Source of the DNA: Mycolicibacterium aubagnense
GTDB taxonomy: Bacteria; Actinomycetota; Actinomycetes; Mycobacteriales; Mycobacteriaceae
Direction of reading: 5' to 3'
DNA: 64,000 bases
Assembly: GCF_010730955.1 (NCBI RefSeq)
Contig: NZ_AP022577.1
Span: forward strand, 5,146,001-5,210,000
This document shows, piece after piece, positions 54,669-63,764 of this stretch; positions within the stretch are counted from its first letter, which is position 1; each line of letters opens with the position of its first letter. Position numbers and translations under genes: made by a program. The notes under the pieces are model-generated. The model was not told the DNA's origin. It worked only from the letters and a program-made list of their open reading frames with translations, and did not search any database.

Positions 54669-56611
54669 GGCGCACGGCGCCTTCTCCGACGGCGCCGGAC
54701 GACGACAGTGCCGCCGACCAGGATCAGGGTGACCACCACGGCATCGAGAACCCACCATGGGTGGAGTCGACTCTGGGCGACCAGTGCGTCGGTGATTCGC
54801 ACATCCTTGGTGCCCACCACGACAGGGTCCCGGTCAGCCATCCCGATGAGGACGCCGCCGGACACCCGTGACCACCGCGACACGTCGGCGTTGATCCACC
54901 CCAGCAGGTCGTCCAGCTGGTCGGGCGCGTTATTCGACGTAGCGATGAGCAGCATGCGATCACCGTCGTACTTGGTCTGGAGCGTCGCGAATTTCTGTGC
55001 CGGATCCAGTGTCAGCGTGCCGTCGGCCGGCGTCCCGTCGACGTGCTGGACGGTGATGTGATCGGCTGAGCCGACTGAGACGGGCAAGGTTATGCGTCCG
55101 TCTGACCACCCGTTGGCGCTGATCAGGATCGCCGGTGCGGGTGAGGAGATTGCCTCGGCCACCGAAGTCGCCGTGATGTCGAACGGCAGCGCGCTCAATC
55201 GCTGCAGGGCCACCACGATCGCCGCTGCCCGTCGTGTGTCATCAAATCCACCGTCGAAGCCGATCTCCATCCGTGGCATCAGGGTCTGGGGTACTGCCTG
55301 AAAGCCGCCCGGCACTGGAGGTTTCGCCGCACTGCTCTCGATTTGGCTATCGCCGTTGACTGTCAACGTGATCGGCTGGAATTCGCCACAGCGCCCGGTG
55401 TTCCCGGAGATATCCACCGTGACAACAAGATCGGTGTAGCGCACGAGCAAATCGTCGGGGACGTCGACCCAGCGATCGAATGATCCCGACTTGTCCGCCG
55501 GCCATCGATCGACCACCTGACCTCCGACAGACACCATCATCTGGCCGGCGACAGATGGCGGCAGAGGGGTATGTGATCCGCGCAGTTGCACTCGCACGCC
55601 GTGGACCGCTCGACCAAAGCGCGTCTGGTCCAACCCGATCGACACCTGCGGCGCCAGCGCGGTGGCGCGCAGGCCTGCCTGGCCCAGATCGCGCAAGGTG
55701 GTCACCTTCGGCGGTAGCAACGGGCTCGGCCGGAGCGGGCCCACAACGGCTTTGGAGCTCACGGCGAGCCGACCCAATTCACTCGACAGGAGTCGTGCCT
55801 GGTCCAACAATCGGTCCGCTGGGCCCGACACGACCAGGAAGGGCACCCCGGCCTCGCCTTCCAGCATCACGCCCGCGTTCGGAGACTCCCGGACGACGAT
55901 CTGGCGCTGTAATGGGCCGGACGGCTCGGGTGGCGTATCGCGGCCGTCCGGCAGCGCCGTCACAGTGACCTTCGGATACTGCTTCCCATAGTGGGCGACG
56001 ACAGCTTGCGCCATCCGCATCGTCGTCTCCGACTCCGCTCTGGTCGGATTGCGCGGCAGGAAAAGGATCAATTCCGTGAGCACCGGCGGCAGGAAGTCCG
56101 CAACCGCTCGAGGCGGTAACTCCTGACCGAGGTAGCGGATATGCGCCGCGACGAGCCGCAGCGGATTCGACGGGTCGAGGCAGTAACCCTGGTTGGCGGT
56201 GAGGTAACTGTGCAACGTCACCGTCAGCGCATTGTCAGCTATTTTCGCGTCTCTCAGCGGAATCGAGATGGGTCCGCCGCTCCCCGGTATATCCACCCGG
56301 GACAGGACTCGTTCATCCTGCACTGCGGTGACAGTTGCGGCGGACACGTTCACCGGCATCTCGACAACCGCGTCCAACCCGTCGACGGCCATGCCCTTCG
56401 GCACCGGAATCGTCAGAGAGATGACACCCTGGTCGCCATAGAAGAGCAGCGTAGGTTCGGACCCGAGCGCGGCCAGACTCAAATTGGGAGCTGCAGCAAC
56501 CTGTCCGCCATCGCCGGGCGCCGACTGCGCGACCGGCAGCCAGCAAACAATTGCCAGCACCAGCAACATCGCCGCGACTATGCGCGATATGCGGCGTTGC
56601 GCTGCCCTCAT
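54665..56611 (-). CDS. BcsB-like periplasmic polysaccharide subunit
   Basis: 648 residues. Signal peptide (first ~30, cut after AQSA), a long extracytoplasmic region with repeated carbohydrate-binding/flavodoxin-like modules as in BcsB (TLLFYGDQGVISLTIPVPKG; LTELILFLPRN; VVVTVDISGNTGRCGEFQPI), and one C-terminal membrane helix ending in an Arg run ([13 protein letters not shown]). BcsB guides nascent cellulose across the envelope; here it likely serves the GT2 product. ATG 56611. First gene of the four-gene operon; a 22-bp near-palindrome lies 31 bases upstream. Confidence 0.78.
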   Translation of the reverse strand: MRAAQRRISRIVAAMLLVLAIVCWLPVAQSAPGDGGQVAAAPNLSLAALGSEPTLLFYGDQGVISLTIPVPKGMAVDGLDAVVEMPVNVSAATVTAVQDERVLSRVDIPGSGGPISIPLRDAKIADNALTVTLHSYLTANQGYCLDPSNPLRLVAAHIRYLGQELPPRAVADFLPPVLTELILFLPRNPTRAESETTMRMAQAVVAHYGKQYPKVTVTALPDGRDTPPEPSGPLQRQIVVRESPNAGVMLEGEAGVPFLVVSGPADRLLDQARLLSSELGRLAVSSKAVVGPLRPSPLLPPKVTTLRDLGQAGLRATALAPQVSIGLDQTRFGRAVHGVRVQLRGSHTPLPPSVAGQMMVSVGGQVVDRWPADKSGSFDRWVDVPDDLLVRYTDLVVTVDISGNTGRCGEFQPITLTVNGDSQIESSAAKPPVPGGFQAVPQTLMPRMEIGFDGGFDDTRRAAAIVVALQRLSALPFDITATSVAEAISSPAPAILISANGWSDGRITLPVSVGSADHITVQHVDGTPADGTLTLDPAQKFATLQTKYDGDRMLLIATSNNAPDQLDDLLGWINADVSRWSRVSGGVLIGMADRDPVVVGTKDVRITDALVAQSRLHPWWVLDAVVVTLILVGGTVVVRRRRRRRRAP

Positions 56612-56641
56612 GCCCAACGAGTATGCGCCGGACGGGCGGAT

Positions 56642-56663
56642 AAATTGCCGGATCCGACAATTT
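56642..56663. promoter_or_regulatory. 22-bp near-perfect palindrome upstream of the polysaccharide operon
   Basis: Outer arms AAATTG and CAATTT and the centre CGGATCCG are symmetric; 20 of 22 positions match their mirror. It lies 31 bases upstream of the BcsB-like start codon, where a repressor would act. The remaining ~170 bases up to the gene at 56835 show nothing else recognisable. Confidence 0.6.
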
Positions 56664-56834
56664 TGGCGACTTTCCACAAGGGGCTCAAACGGTGCCCGGG
56701 GTCAGGCATGCGAAGCCGGCGCGCCCAAGTCTTCGCAAGTGACTTTCGGCCCTGCACGCGGTGACTGCCGACCGCAGTCGCGGGGTCGGCGAGCCGCATA
56801 GCTTCGCTTTACCCGCACACTGAGGAGGAGCGCC

Positions 56835-56942
56835 ATGAGCCACGAAATGACAATGCGTCTGATTGTCTTCGGAATTGTGGGGGTGCTTTTCCTGGTCGGC
56901 TTCGCAATGGGCGTAGACAGCGGTGGTGATCGGTCGGAGTGA
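56835..56942 (+). CDS. 35-residue single-helix membrane protein
   Basis: MSHEMTMRLIVFGIVGVLF start, one hydrophobic helix (about residues 8-26) and a short charged tail (GVDSGGDRSE). GAGGAGGAGC sits 6 bases before ATG 56835, a very strong ribosome site, which is the main reason to accept so short a gene. Function unknown. Confidence 0.6.
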   Translation: MSHEMTMRLIVFGIVGVLFLVGFAMGVDSGGDRSE

Positions 56943-56972
56943 ATGCGCCGGCCGCGTTTGCTGCGCTGAAGG

Positions 56973-57605
56973 TCAGTGCAACCCGTTCTTGATCGCCGTG
57001 GCCTGTTTCTGGGCGACGTCGAGAATGAAGTCGGGTGGCGGGTCGGCGCCGGGGGGGCCGTCGAACTGCAGGGTGACGAACGCCTTCCCTTCGGTGAACA
57101 GCACGACGGTCACCGATTTCGTTTTATCGGGTGAACTACCCGACGTCGAGATACCGCCGGTGCCAACCTCGATCGGCGCGGGCGTCCCACCCACCACGTT
57201 GGTACCGAGCGTCGCCTTCGCGGCCTCGAGCGCGGCGGTGGCGGCGGCGGGATCCGGCAGAACCAGGATCGTGTCGCCGACGACATGAGTGCTGTCGGCG
57301 TTCTTGAATGACGTTGCGATGCCGGGCTTCCCGTTCGGGTCCGGTATCGGCGGAGTCGCAACGAACTCCTCGGGTGCGACCAGGTCGGTGCCCTTGATCA
57401 GCAGCGCCGAGTAGTCGACGGGCTGGGCCGGCGCGGAGCTGGTCGCCGACATGCTCGTGCTCGACGATGCCGAAGCCGATGCCGATGTCGCAGACGATTT
57501 CGACGCGGCGGGCGGTGCGGAATCCTTGCTGCAGCCGGTGATCGACATGATCACCGCCGCGCTGACCGCGACCGCACCGCTGGCCACCCTCATGTGAGTG
57601 CTCAT
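56973..57605 (-). CDS. Putative lipoprotein
   Basis: 210 residues. Signal peptide with lipobox ITGC (Cys about residue 25: MSITGCSKDS), then a Ser/Ala-rich linker (about 30-60) and a folded domain of about 145 residues (LIKGTDLVAPEEFVATPPIP to KQATAIKNGLH) resembling mycobacterial lipoproteins of the LpqN/LprG-like size class, family not assigned. ATG 57605 follows AAAGGAG. Transcribed with the heme-binding protein gene, 29 bases downstream of its stop. Confidence 0.8.
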   Translation of the reverse strand: MSTHMRVASGAVAVSAAVIMSITGCSKDSAPPAASKSSATSASASASSSTSMSATSSAPAQPVDYSALLIKGTDLVAPEEFVATPPIPDPNGKPGIATSFKNADSTHVVGDTILVLPDPAAATAALEAAKATLGTNVVGGTPAPIEVGTGGISTSGSSPDKTKSVTVVLFTEGKAFVTLQFDGPPGADPPPDFILDVAQKQATAIKNGLH

Positions 57606-57634
57606 TGGCACCGACTCCTTTCCGGCCGCAGCCA

Positions 57635-57979
57635 TCAGTTCAACGGACCTTCCGGCATCGGTGCGTCGCAGCGTGCGCGGAAGTCGGCCGCCGGCTGACG
57701 CACACCCTGGATATCAGCCTTCACCTGAGGGTTCGCATCCATGTAGGCGGTGATCTCGGTGCGCATCTGGTCCCGCGTCTTGCCCTTGAGGCCGGTGAAG
57801 AACGCGTTCACGTCGGGGTGGCTGAACAGGTAGGCCGAGGTGGCCGCGTTCACCCCGGACATCACATTGGCGAGATCGCCGGCAGTGCAGTCCGGCGCAT
57901 CGGCGATGGCAGTCGTGGCCGTGCCGATGAACGCCGTACCGGCGATCAGACCGGCACCGATGATGTTGCGGATTCTCAT
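57635..57979 (-). CDS. Secreted heme-binding protein (hemophore, Rv0203-like)
   Basis: 114 residues. Signal peptide (AGTAFIGTATTAIADA), then a small helical domain with CTAGDLANVMSGVNAATSAY and LFSHPDVNAFFTGLKG, the mycobacterial hemophore-related signature (Rv0203 type), and a second cysteine near the end (FRARCDAP), presumably disulfide-bonded. Members bind extracellular heme for iron acquisition. ATG 57979 after GAGGAGC. Clustered with a lipoprotein and a small Cys-rich secreted protein on the same strand. Confidence 0.83.
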   Translation of the reverse strand: MRIRNIIGAGLIAGTAFIGTATTAIADAPDCTAGDLANVMSGVNAATSAYLFSHPDVNAFFTGLKGKTRDQMRTEITAYMDANPQVKADIQGVRQPAADFRARCDAPMPEGPLN

Positions 57980-58018
57980 GTGGGGTAGCTCCTCAAGGTT
58001 GATGAAATTACAAGGGGA

Positions 58019-58330
58019 TCAGCGACGCGGGCCGACGCCACCGCCACCGCCACCGCCACCGCCACCGCCCGGCGGGCGGATCGGGCGGATCGGGACATTG
58101 ATATCGATGCCCCAACTGTCGTCGCAGTACCAGGGGTCGGCGCAGTAGGACGGGTACGCCGGTCCGGCGGAGGGAGGTGTGGGTCCGCCGCCGCGAACAT
58201 CGCCCTGAGCGCACACGGTGGCGTATCCGGCGCTGGTGCAATCGGCGGATGCCGGCGCGGCCGCATTGAGGCCGAAGGGCACGAAAGTGAGCGCCAGACC
58301 CAAACTCAGGGAGCCCTGCTTCAGTCGCAT
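58019..58330 (-). CDS. Small secreted Cys-containing protein with poly-Gly tail
   Basis: 103 residues. Signal peptide (SLGLALTFVPFGLNAAAPASA), mature part with four cysteines (DCTSAG, TVCAQG, SYCADPWYCDDSW) and a C-terminal run of glycines (PPGGGG) ending GPRR. ATG 58330 after GAAGGAAG. First of three minus-strand secreted-protein genes. No family recognised; the simple-repeat tail is probably length-variable between strains. Confidence 0.7.
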   Translation of the reverse strand: MRLKQGSLSLGLALTFVPFGLNAAAPASADCTSAGYATVCAQGDVRGGGPTPPSAGPAYPSYCADPWYCDDSWGIDINVPIRPIRPPGGGGGGGGGGGVGPRR

Positions 58331-58570
58331 GGTCTTCTTCCTTCGGACGGCTGCTCCGCGGTGACCGGCACTCCGTCGGTGCGCGGAACCGGTGTTGGCT
58401 GAGCATAATTCGGCGTTGCCGCCAAGGGAGCTGTTGGGCGAATATTGTGGTGTTCAGTCTCGGTTAACAGTTCGTACGATTCGCTGGACGACCGTGCACA
58501 ATCGCCGCCCGAGGCATGGCTGCGGTGGTACCGTCCGTCTCTGTCGAGTATGCGTGACGAAGAGGTCAAT

Positions 58571-59131
58571 ATGAGCGAGAACGGCCAGGATTGGACCAAG
58601 CCGGCTGCCATGGCGATCCCCAGGGAGGGCTACTTCACGGAAGAGCGGGGCCGCTACGGTCCGGTGTTCCCGAAGACCCCTGCCTGCTATGGCTTCTCGA
58701 TCATCGCGAAGGTGAAAGAAGGCCGCGAGGAAGCGGTCAGGGCCTACGGCAAAACCATCGAGGAGACCATCAAGGCCAGTCCGGAGGCGCTCGCACCGCT
58801 GCGGTTGCACTACCTGCGCTGGAACCTGTTCGATGTCGGATCAGGCCTGCACTTTCAGTACATGGGCATCTTCGATACCGACTTCGACAAGTACACCGAG
58901 GACGCGGTGGCGCTGTTCAGCGCCACCGGCATCACCACGGTGTTCACCAACCTCGAAGGGTTCCCGGAGGATTGGCAGACCAACGCAGAGGCCTTCGTCA
59001 AGTTCGTCCGCGACCACCAGCAACCGAGTTTCCTGGAGTACGGCGAGTACCCCTACGTGACGGCGGATGAGATCAAGAAGGCCTTGCGCCTCAAGGCAGC
59101 GTTCTCGACGATGCTCGATCAAATGCAGTAA
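58571..59131 (+). CDS. DyP-peroxidase partner protein, unknown function
   Basis: 186 residues, cytosolic, no signal. ACYGFSIIAKVKEGREEAVR and RLHYLRWNLFD / LHFQYMGIFDTDFDKY suggest two ferredoxin-like alpha+beta units, a fold related to the dimeric alpha/beta barrel of DyP peroxidases and chlorite dismutases (inference). Its stop overlaps the peroxidase ATG by one base (TAATG), so both proteins are made in step. ATG 58571 chosen; weak AAGAGG upstream. Confidence 0.7.
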   Translation: MSENGQDWTKPAAMAIPREGYFTEERGRYGPVFPKTPACYGFSIIAKVKEGREEAVRAYGKTIEETIKASPEALAPLRLHYLRWNLFDVGSGLHFQYMGIFDTDFDKYTEDAVALFSATGITTVFTNLEGFPEDWQTNAEAFVKFVRDHQQPSFLEYGEYPYVTADEIKKALRLKAAFSTMLDQMQ

Positions 59132-60450
59132 TGCTCGAGTTCGACGATATCCAGCACATCCTGCTGACACGAACCCCAGCTCTCACCGGGCGCTATGAGT
59201 ACCTGACATTCGACACGCCGGAAAGCGGCCGCGCCTGGTTGTCGGTACTGCAGGACAAGGTGCAGTCGGCGACCGCCGCCACAGCCACGATGGACGAGTC
59301 CGATCGCTGGGTCACGCTGGCGTTCACCTGGAATGGCTTGCGCGCGTTGGGTGTGCCGGAGGAGTCGTTGGCGACCTTCCCCGACGCGTTCCGGGAAGGG
59401 ATGGCTGCGCGCTCCGACATTCTGGGGGACGTCGGGCCTGCCGCCCCGGAACATTGGGTGGGCGGATTGGCCGGCGACGACCTGCACGCCATCGCAATCC
59501 TGTTCTCCCGCAACGACGAACAGAACACCAGATCCATCGCGGCGCACGATGACCTGCTCGCGCGGACCGAGGGTGTGCGGAGTCTGTCGCACCTCGATCT
59601 CAACGCCACGCCGCCGTTCAACTATGCCCACGACCACTTCGGCTTCCGGGACCGTCTTTCGCAGCCGGTGATGAAGGGGTCAGGCGAGGAGCCGACGCCG
59701 GGTTCGGGCGACCCGTTGGAGCCCGGGGAGTTCATCCTGGGGTATGACGACGAGAACGGTCCGGTGGTAAATCTGCCTCAGCCCGAGGTACTTTCGCGCA
59801 ACGGCAGCTACCTGGCGTATCGCAGGCTGCAAGAGCACGTCGGCGTGTTCCGGGACTACCTGCGGGAGAACTCGGACAGCACCGAAGGCGAAGAATTGCT
59901 GGCCGCGAAGTTCATGGGCCGATGGCGCAGTGGTGCGCCACTGGTGTTGGCGCCGGACAGCGACGACCCGGAGTTGGGTGCGGATCCGATGCGCAACAAC
60001 GACTTCAACTACAAGGAGGAAGATCCGTTCGGATACGCGTGTCCGCTCGGTGCGCACGCACGGCGGCTGAATCCCCGCGACACCGCGCACTACATGAACC
60101 GTCGCCGGATGATTCGGCGCGGCGCGACGTACGGTCCGGCATTGCCGGAGGGCGCACCGGACGACGGCGCCGACCGCGGCATCGCGGCCTTCATCATCTG
60201 TGCGGATCTGGTGCGCCAGTTCGAGTTTGCGCAGAACGTCTGGATCAACGACAAGGCCTTCCATGAGCTCGGCAACGAACACGATCCGATCTGCGGCACG
60301 CAGGACGGCACCTTGGACTTCACTGTCCCGAAACGGCCGATTCGCAAGGTGCGCAAGGGACTTCCGGCGTTCACGACAATGAAGGGCGGAGCCTATTTCT
60401 TCCTGCCGGGCATCGGCGGTATCCGCTACCTGGCGTCGCTGGGGAACTGA
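59131..60450 (+). CDS. DyP-type heme peroxidase
   Basis: 439 residues. Dye-decolorizing peroxidase family: distal region FGFRDRLSQP (Asp of the GxxDG-type motif) around residue 172, proximal heme His in CPLGAHARRLNPRD (about residue 309), and FEFAQNVWIND. No Tat signal and no encapsulin-type targeting tail at the C-terminus, and no encapsulin gene nearby, so probably a free cytosolic enzyme. Coupled to the preceding gene by TAATG. Confidence 0.88.
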   Translation: MLEFDDIQHILLTRTPALTGRYEYLTFDTPESGRAWLSVLQDKVQSATAATATMDESDRWVTLAFTWNGLRALGVPEESLATFPDAFREGMAARSDILGDVGPAAPEHWVGGLAGDDLHAIAILFSRNDEQNTRSIAAHDDLLARTEGVRSLSHLDLNATPPFNYAHDHFGFRDRLSQPVMKGSGEEPTPGSGDPLEPGEFILGYDDENGPVVNLPQPEVLSRNGSYLAYRRLQEHVGVFRDYLRENSDSTEGEELLAAKFMGRWRSGAPLVLAPDSDDPELGADPMRNNDFNYKEEDPFGYACPLGAHARRLNPRDTAHYMNRRRMIRRGATYGPALPEGAPDDGADRGIAAFIICADLVRQFEFAQNVWINDKAFHELGNEHDPICGTQDGTLDFTVPKRPIRKVRKGLPAFTTMKGGAYFFLPGIGGIRYLASLGN

Positions 60451-60480
60451 CTGCGCGTCAGCGGGCGCATAGTTGAGGTG

Positions 60481-60609
60481 GTGAGTGCCTACCGGGAGGT
60501 TGGGTTCACCGACATCGCACTCGTGCAGATCGGCGGAGACTCCCAGGACGCCTTCTTCGACGCGGCGGCCCCGGCGTTATTGGCGGTACCACGCGCCGAC
60601 GCCGCCTGA
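60481..60609 (+). pseudogene. 3' remnant of an F420-dependent LLM-class oxidoreductase gene
   Basis: A 42-codon in-frame stretch starts at GTG 60481 and reads EVGFTDIALVQIGGDSQDAF, then FDAAAPALLA. This is the usual C-terminal end of mycobacterial LLM/F420-dependent oxidoreductases (AGF-x-VALVQIG-x-D...FF). Nothing upstream in any frame continues it; the DyP gene abuts. A truncated relic, so not functional as such. The rest of the 60610-60789 gap shows no gene. Confidence 0.55.
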
Positions 60610-60789
60610 GCGGGCGTCGGACCGTCGGAGCGCGGCACGGTCGCACGGTGACGCGGAGGACACGCGCGCGGCGCGCCATAGTGTGCGACATGTGATGCAG
60701 ACGTGGCCGAAATGTGACGCGTGTAGACCAGTGTGATGAGAGTGACTTGAGGGCAGTCAGGTCACTCGGTTCGTGGTTGGGAGCGTCCA

Positions 60790-60930
60790 ATGTCTACAGC
60801 TCACAAGGTGGAGCGCGTCGTCGCGCAGATCACCGCCGCCGTCACTCGCCGTTCGTCTGACGACCAGGCCTATCGCGCTGAGATGGAGCGCCTGGTAACT
60901 CAGCAGGAACTCGCCCTGCTGAGCAAGTAG
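60790..60930 (+). CDS. 46-residue helical protein, unknown
   Basis: ATG 60790 with GGGAG 7-11 bases upstream. The product begins MSTAHKVERVVAQITAAVTR and ends MERLVTQQELALLSK: two amphipathic helices, no membrane segment. Convergent with rpf, 12 bases apart. No family recognised; accepted because of the ribosome site and coherent helical pattern. Confidence 0.55.
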   Translation: MSTAHKVERVVAQITAAVTRRSSDDQAYRAEMERLVTQQELALLSK

Positions 60931-60942
60931 TGCTCGCGCTCG

Positions 60943-61859
<917 letters not shown>

Positions 61860-62120
61860 ATGACGAACGTAGCGATGAGGGCGACGCAACGGCGAATGGT
61901 CGGCGGGCTACTGGCGACATGTGCCGGTCTCGGAGGTGGCTTCCTGCTGGCGCCGGCCGCGGCCGCCGATCCGCCGGCCACCTGCCAGAGCCGGCACGTC
62001 GACGGTGTCGAGGAGGACGTCTGCGTGGGCATTCCGGGTCAGGCCGGCGGCGCCAACCCGCGTGACTTGTATCCGGGCGTTGTGCCCGAGCTGTATTTCG
62101 GCATCGGGCTGGGGCTTTAG
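61860..62120 (+). CDS. Small secreted protein
   Basis: 86 residues. Twin-Arg-like RATQRRMVGG followed by a hydrophobic signal (LLATCAGLGGGFLLAPAAA) and a mature part of about 50 residues with two cysteines (ATCQSRH, DVCVGIPG). Start ATG 61860; ATG 61875 also in frame. No family recognised. Lies at the edge of the AT-rich island, upstream of the esterase gene. Confidence 0.65.
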   Translation: MTNVAMRATQRRMVGGLLATCAGLGGGFLLAPAAAADPPATCQSRHVDGVEEDVCVGIPGQAGGANPRDLYPGVVPELYFGIGLGL

Positions 62121-62185
62121 AAGCTAACGAGCCTCATGCGGTCAGCACAGCCGGCGCACAGCTAACGCGGCCATCATCGAATTCT

Positions 62186-63685
62186 GTGACGATGACGCTG
62201 CTGGCCGACGCCCCGCCCAATCCGGCGCTCCCGCCGTTACCGCCTGTCGTCGCTCCCAACCACCACGGCATATCTCTGCTCGAGGGCTGGGTGCCGGTCA
62301 CCATCCAGGTGGTCGCCGCGGTCGTGTTGGTGTTCGCCATCGGATGGCGGGTCCGTCGGTGGCGGTTGGTGTGGCTGCCGGTGTGTGTCGCGATCGGCGT
62401 CGCAACCGCTCTGGGCGCGAACTGGTACATCAATTCCGAAGGTCTGGCGGGCAACCCCGCGCCGGATTCGCTGTGGGTCTGGATCGGTCTGTCCGCGCTC
62501 GCGCTCGGCGCACTGGTGCTGGGTTGGCGTGGCGCGCAATGGTGGCGCCGCGCGGTCTCGGTGCTCGCCGTGCCGTTGTGCGTGCTGAGCGCGGGTGTGG
62601 CACTCAACGACTGGGTCGGCTACTTCATGACGGTGCAGGCCGCGTGGAATGAGCTGACCGCCGGCCCGCTGACCGACGAGACCGAGATGTCCAGCGTCAC
62701 CTCGATGAAGGCGGCCGGTGTGGTCCCGTCGCATGGCGCGGTGGTCCACGTAGACATCCCGGACACCGCCTCGGGCTTCAAGCACCGCAGTGAAGTCGTT
62801 TACCTGCCGCCGGCATGGTTCGCGCACGATGCCCCTGCGCTGCCCACCGTCATGATGATTGCCGGCGAGTTCAACACCCCTGCGGACTGGCTGCGCATCG
62901 GCAACGTCGCGAGCATGTTCGACAACGTCGCCGCCACCCACGGCGGGTATACCCCGGTGTTCGTCTTCGTCGACGCGGGTGGTTCGTTCAACAACGACAC
63001 CGAGTGCGTCAACGGTCCGCGCGGCAACGTCGCCGACCACCTCACCAAAGACGTTCCCCCGTACCTGGAGTCGACCTTCGGTGTCAGCGCCAAACCGGCA
63101 AACTGGGGTGTCGTCGGCTGGTCCATGGGCGGCACCTGCGCCGTTGACCTCACGGTCATGCACCCCGAGCAGTTCGGCACCTTCATCGACATCGCCGGCG
63201 ACATGGGCCCCAACGCGGGGACCAAGGAGCAGACCATCGCTCGGCTCTATGGCGGCAGTGAAGCGCAGTGGGCCACCTTCGACCCCCGCACGGTGATGAC
63301 CAAACACGGTCCTTATCAAGGTGTTTCAGGCTGGTTCGCCGTGTCGTCGGATGCTCCGACCCAGTGGAAGGGGAAATCCCGCCCCGACGCCGTCGGCCTG
63401 GGCGGCCGCGATGGTGCCGGCAACCCCGGGGACCAGACGGAGGCCGCGAAGACGCTGTGTGCGCTGGGCAAACAGCTGGGCATCGACTGCGCCATCGGTA
63501 CCCAACCCGGTAAACACGACTGGCCGTTCGCGGTTACGGCGTTCCAGAAGAGCCTGCCGTGGCTGGCCGGCCAACTGGGTACGCCGGGGATTCCGAAGAG
63601 CGGGTTCCCGGCGGGATCGGCGGCCCCCGCGGCACCAAGTGGCGCGGCCACATCGCTCGCAGCTGGGCCGCCCCCGGGGAAGTAG
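62186..63685 (+). CDS. Membrane-anchored esterase (alpha/beta hydrolase, mycolyltransferase-like fold)
   Basis: 499 residues. N-terminal ~150 contain four membrane helices. An alpha/beta hydrolase domain (about 185-460) follows: nucleophile Ser in VVGWSMGGTC, a probable acid Asp in the GGRDGAGNPG region, and catalytic His in PGKHDWPF. The domain resembles esterase D/antigen-85-like proteins. A Pro/Ala-rich tail ends the protein. Predicted to act outside the membrane on an ester such as an envelope lipid. GTG 62186; ATG 62192 is next in frame. Confidence 0.85.
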   Translation: MTMTLLADAPPNPALPPLPPVVAPNHHGISLLEGWVPVTIQVVAAVVLVFAIGWRVRRWRLVWLPVCVAIGVATALGANWYINSEGLAGNPAPDSLWVWIGLSALALGALVLGWRGAQWWRRAVSVLAVPLCVLSAGVALNDWVGYFMTVQAAWNELTAGPLTDETEMSSVTSMKAAGVVPSHGAVVHVDIPDTASGFKHRSEVVYLPPAWFAHDAPALPTVMMIAGEFNTPADWLRIGNVASMFDNVAATHGGYTPVFVFVDAGGSFNNDTECVNGPRGNVADHLTKDVPPYLESTFGVSAKPANWGVVGWSMGGTCAVDLTVMHPEQFGTFIDIAGDMGPNAGTKEQTIARLYGGSEAQWATFDPRTVMTKHGPYQGVSGWFAVSSDAPTQWKGKSRPDAVGLGGRDGAGNPGDQTEAAKTLCALGKQLGIDCAIGTQPGKHDWPFAVTAFQKSLPWLAGQLGTPGIPKSGFPAGSAAPAAPSGAATSLAAGPPPGK

Positions 63686-63764
63686 CGCGCTGCTGTAACG
63701 CTGAGCCGGTCTAAGTAGATGGACTCGGTGAGATCGTTGCGACACAGCAGGGAGTCGAAGCGCG

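Noticed and set aside
58035..58075. CCACCG microsatellite
   Set aside because: It is the poly-Gly coding tail of the small secreted protein on the minus strand, not a separate element, though it may vary in length.
60506..60790. 94-codon minus-strand and 83-codon plus-strand open frames after the DyP gene
   Set aside because: Arg/Pro-rich low-complexity translations without ribosome sites; the interval is better explained by the LLM relic and intergenic DNA.
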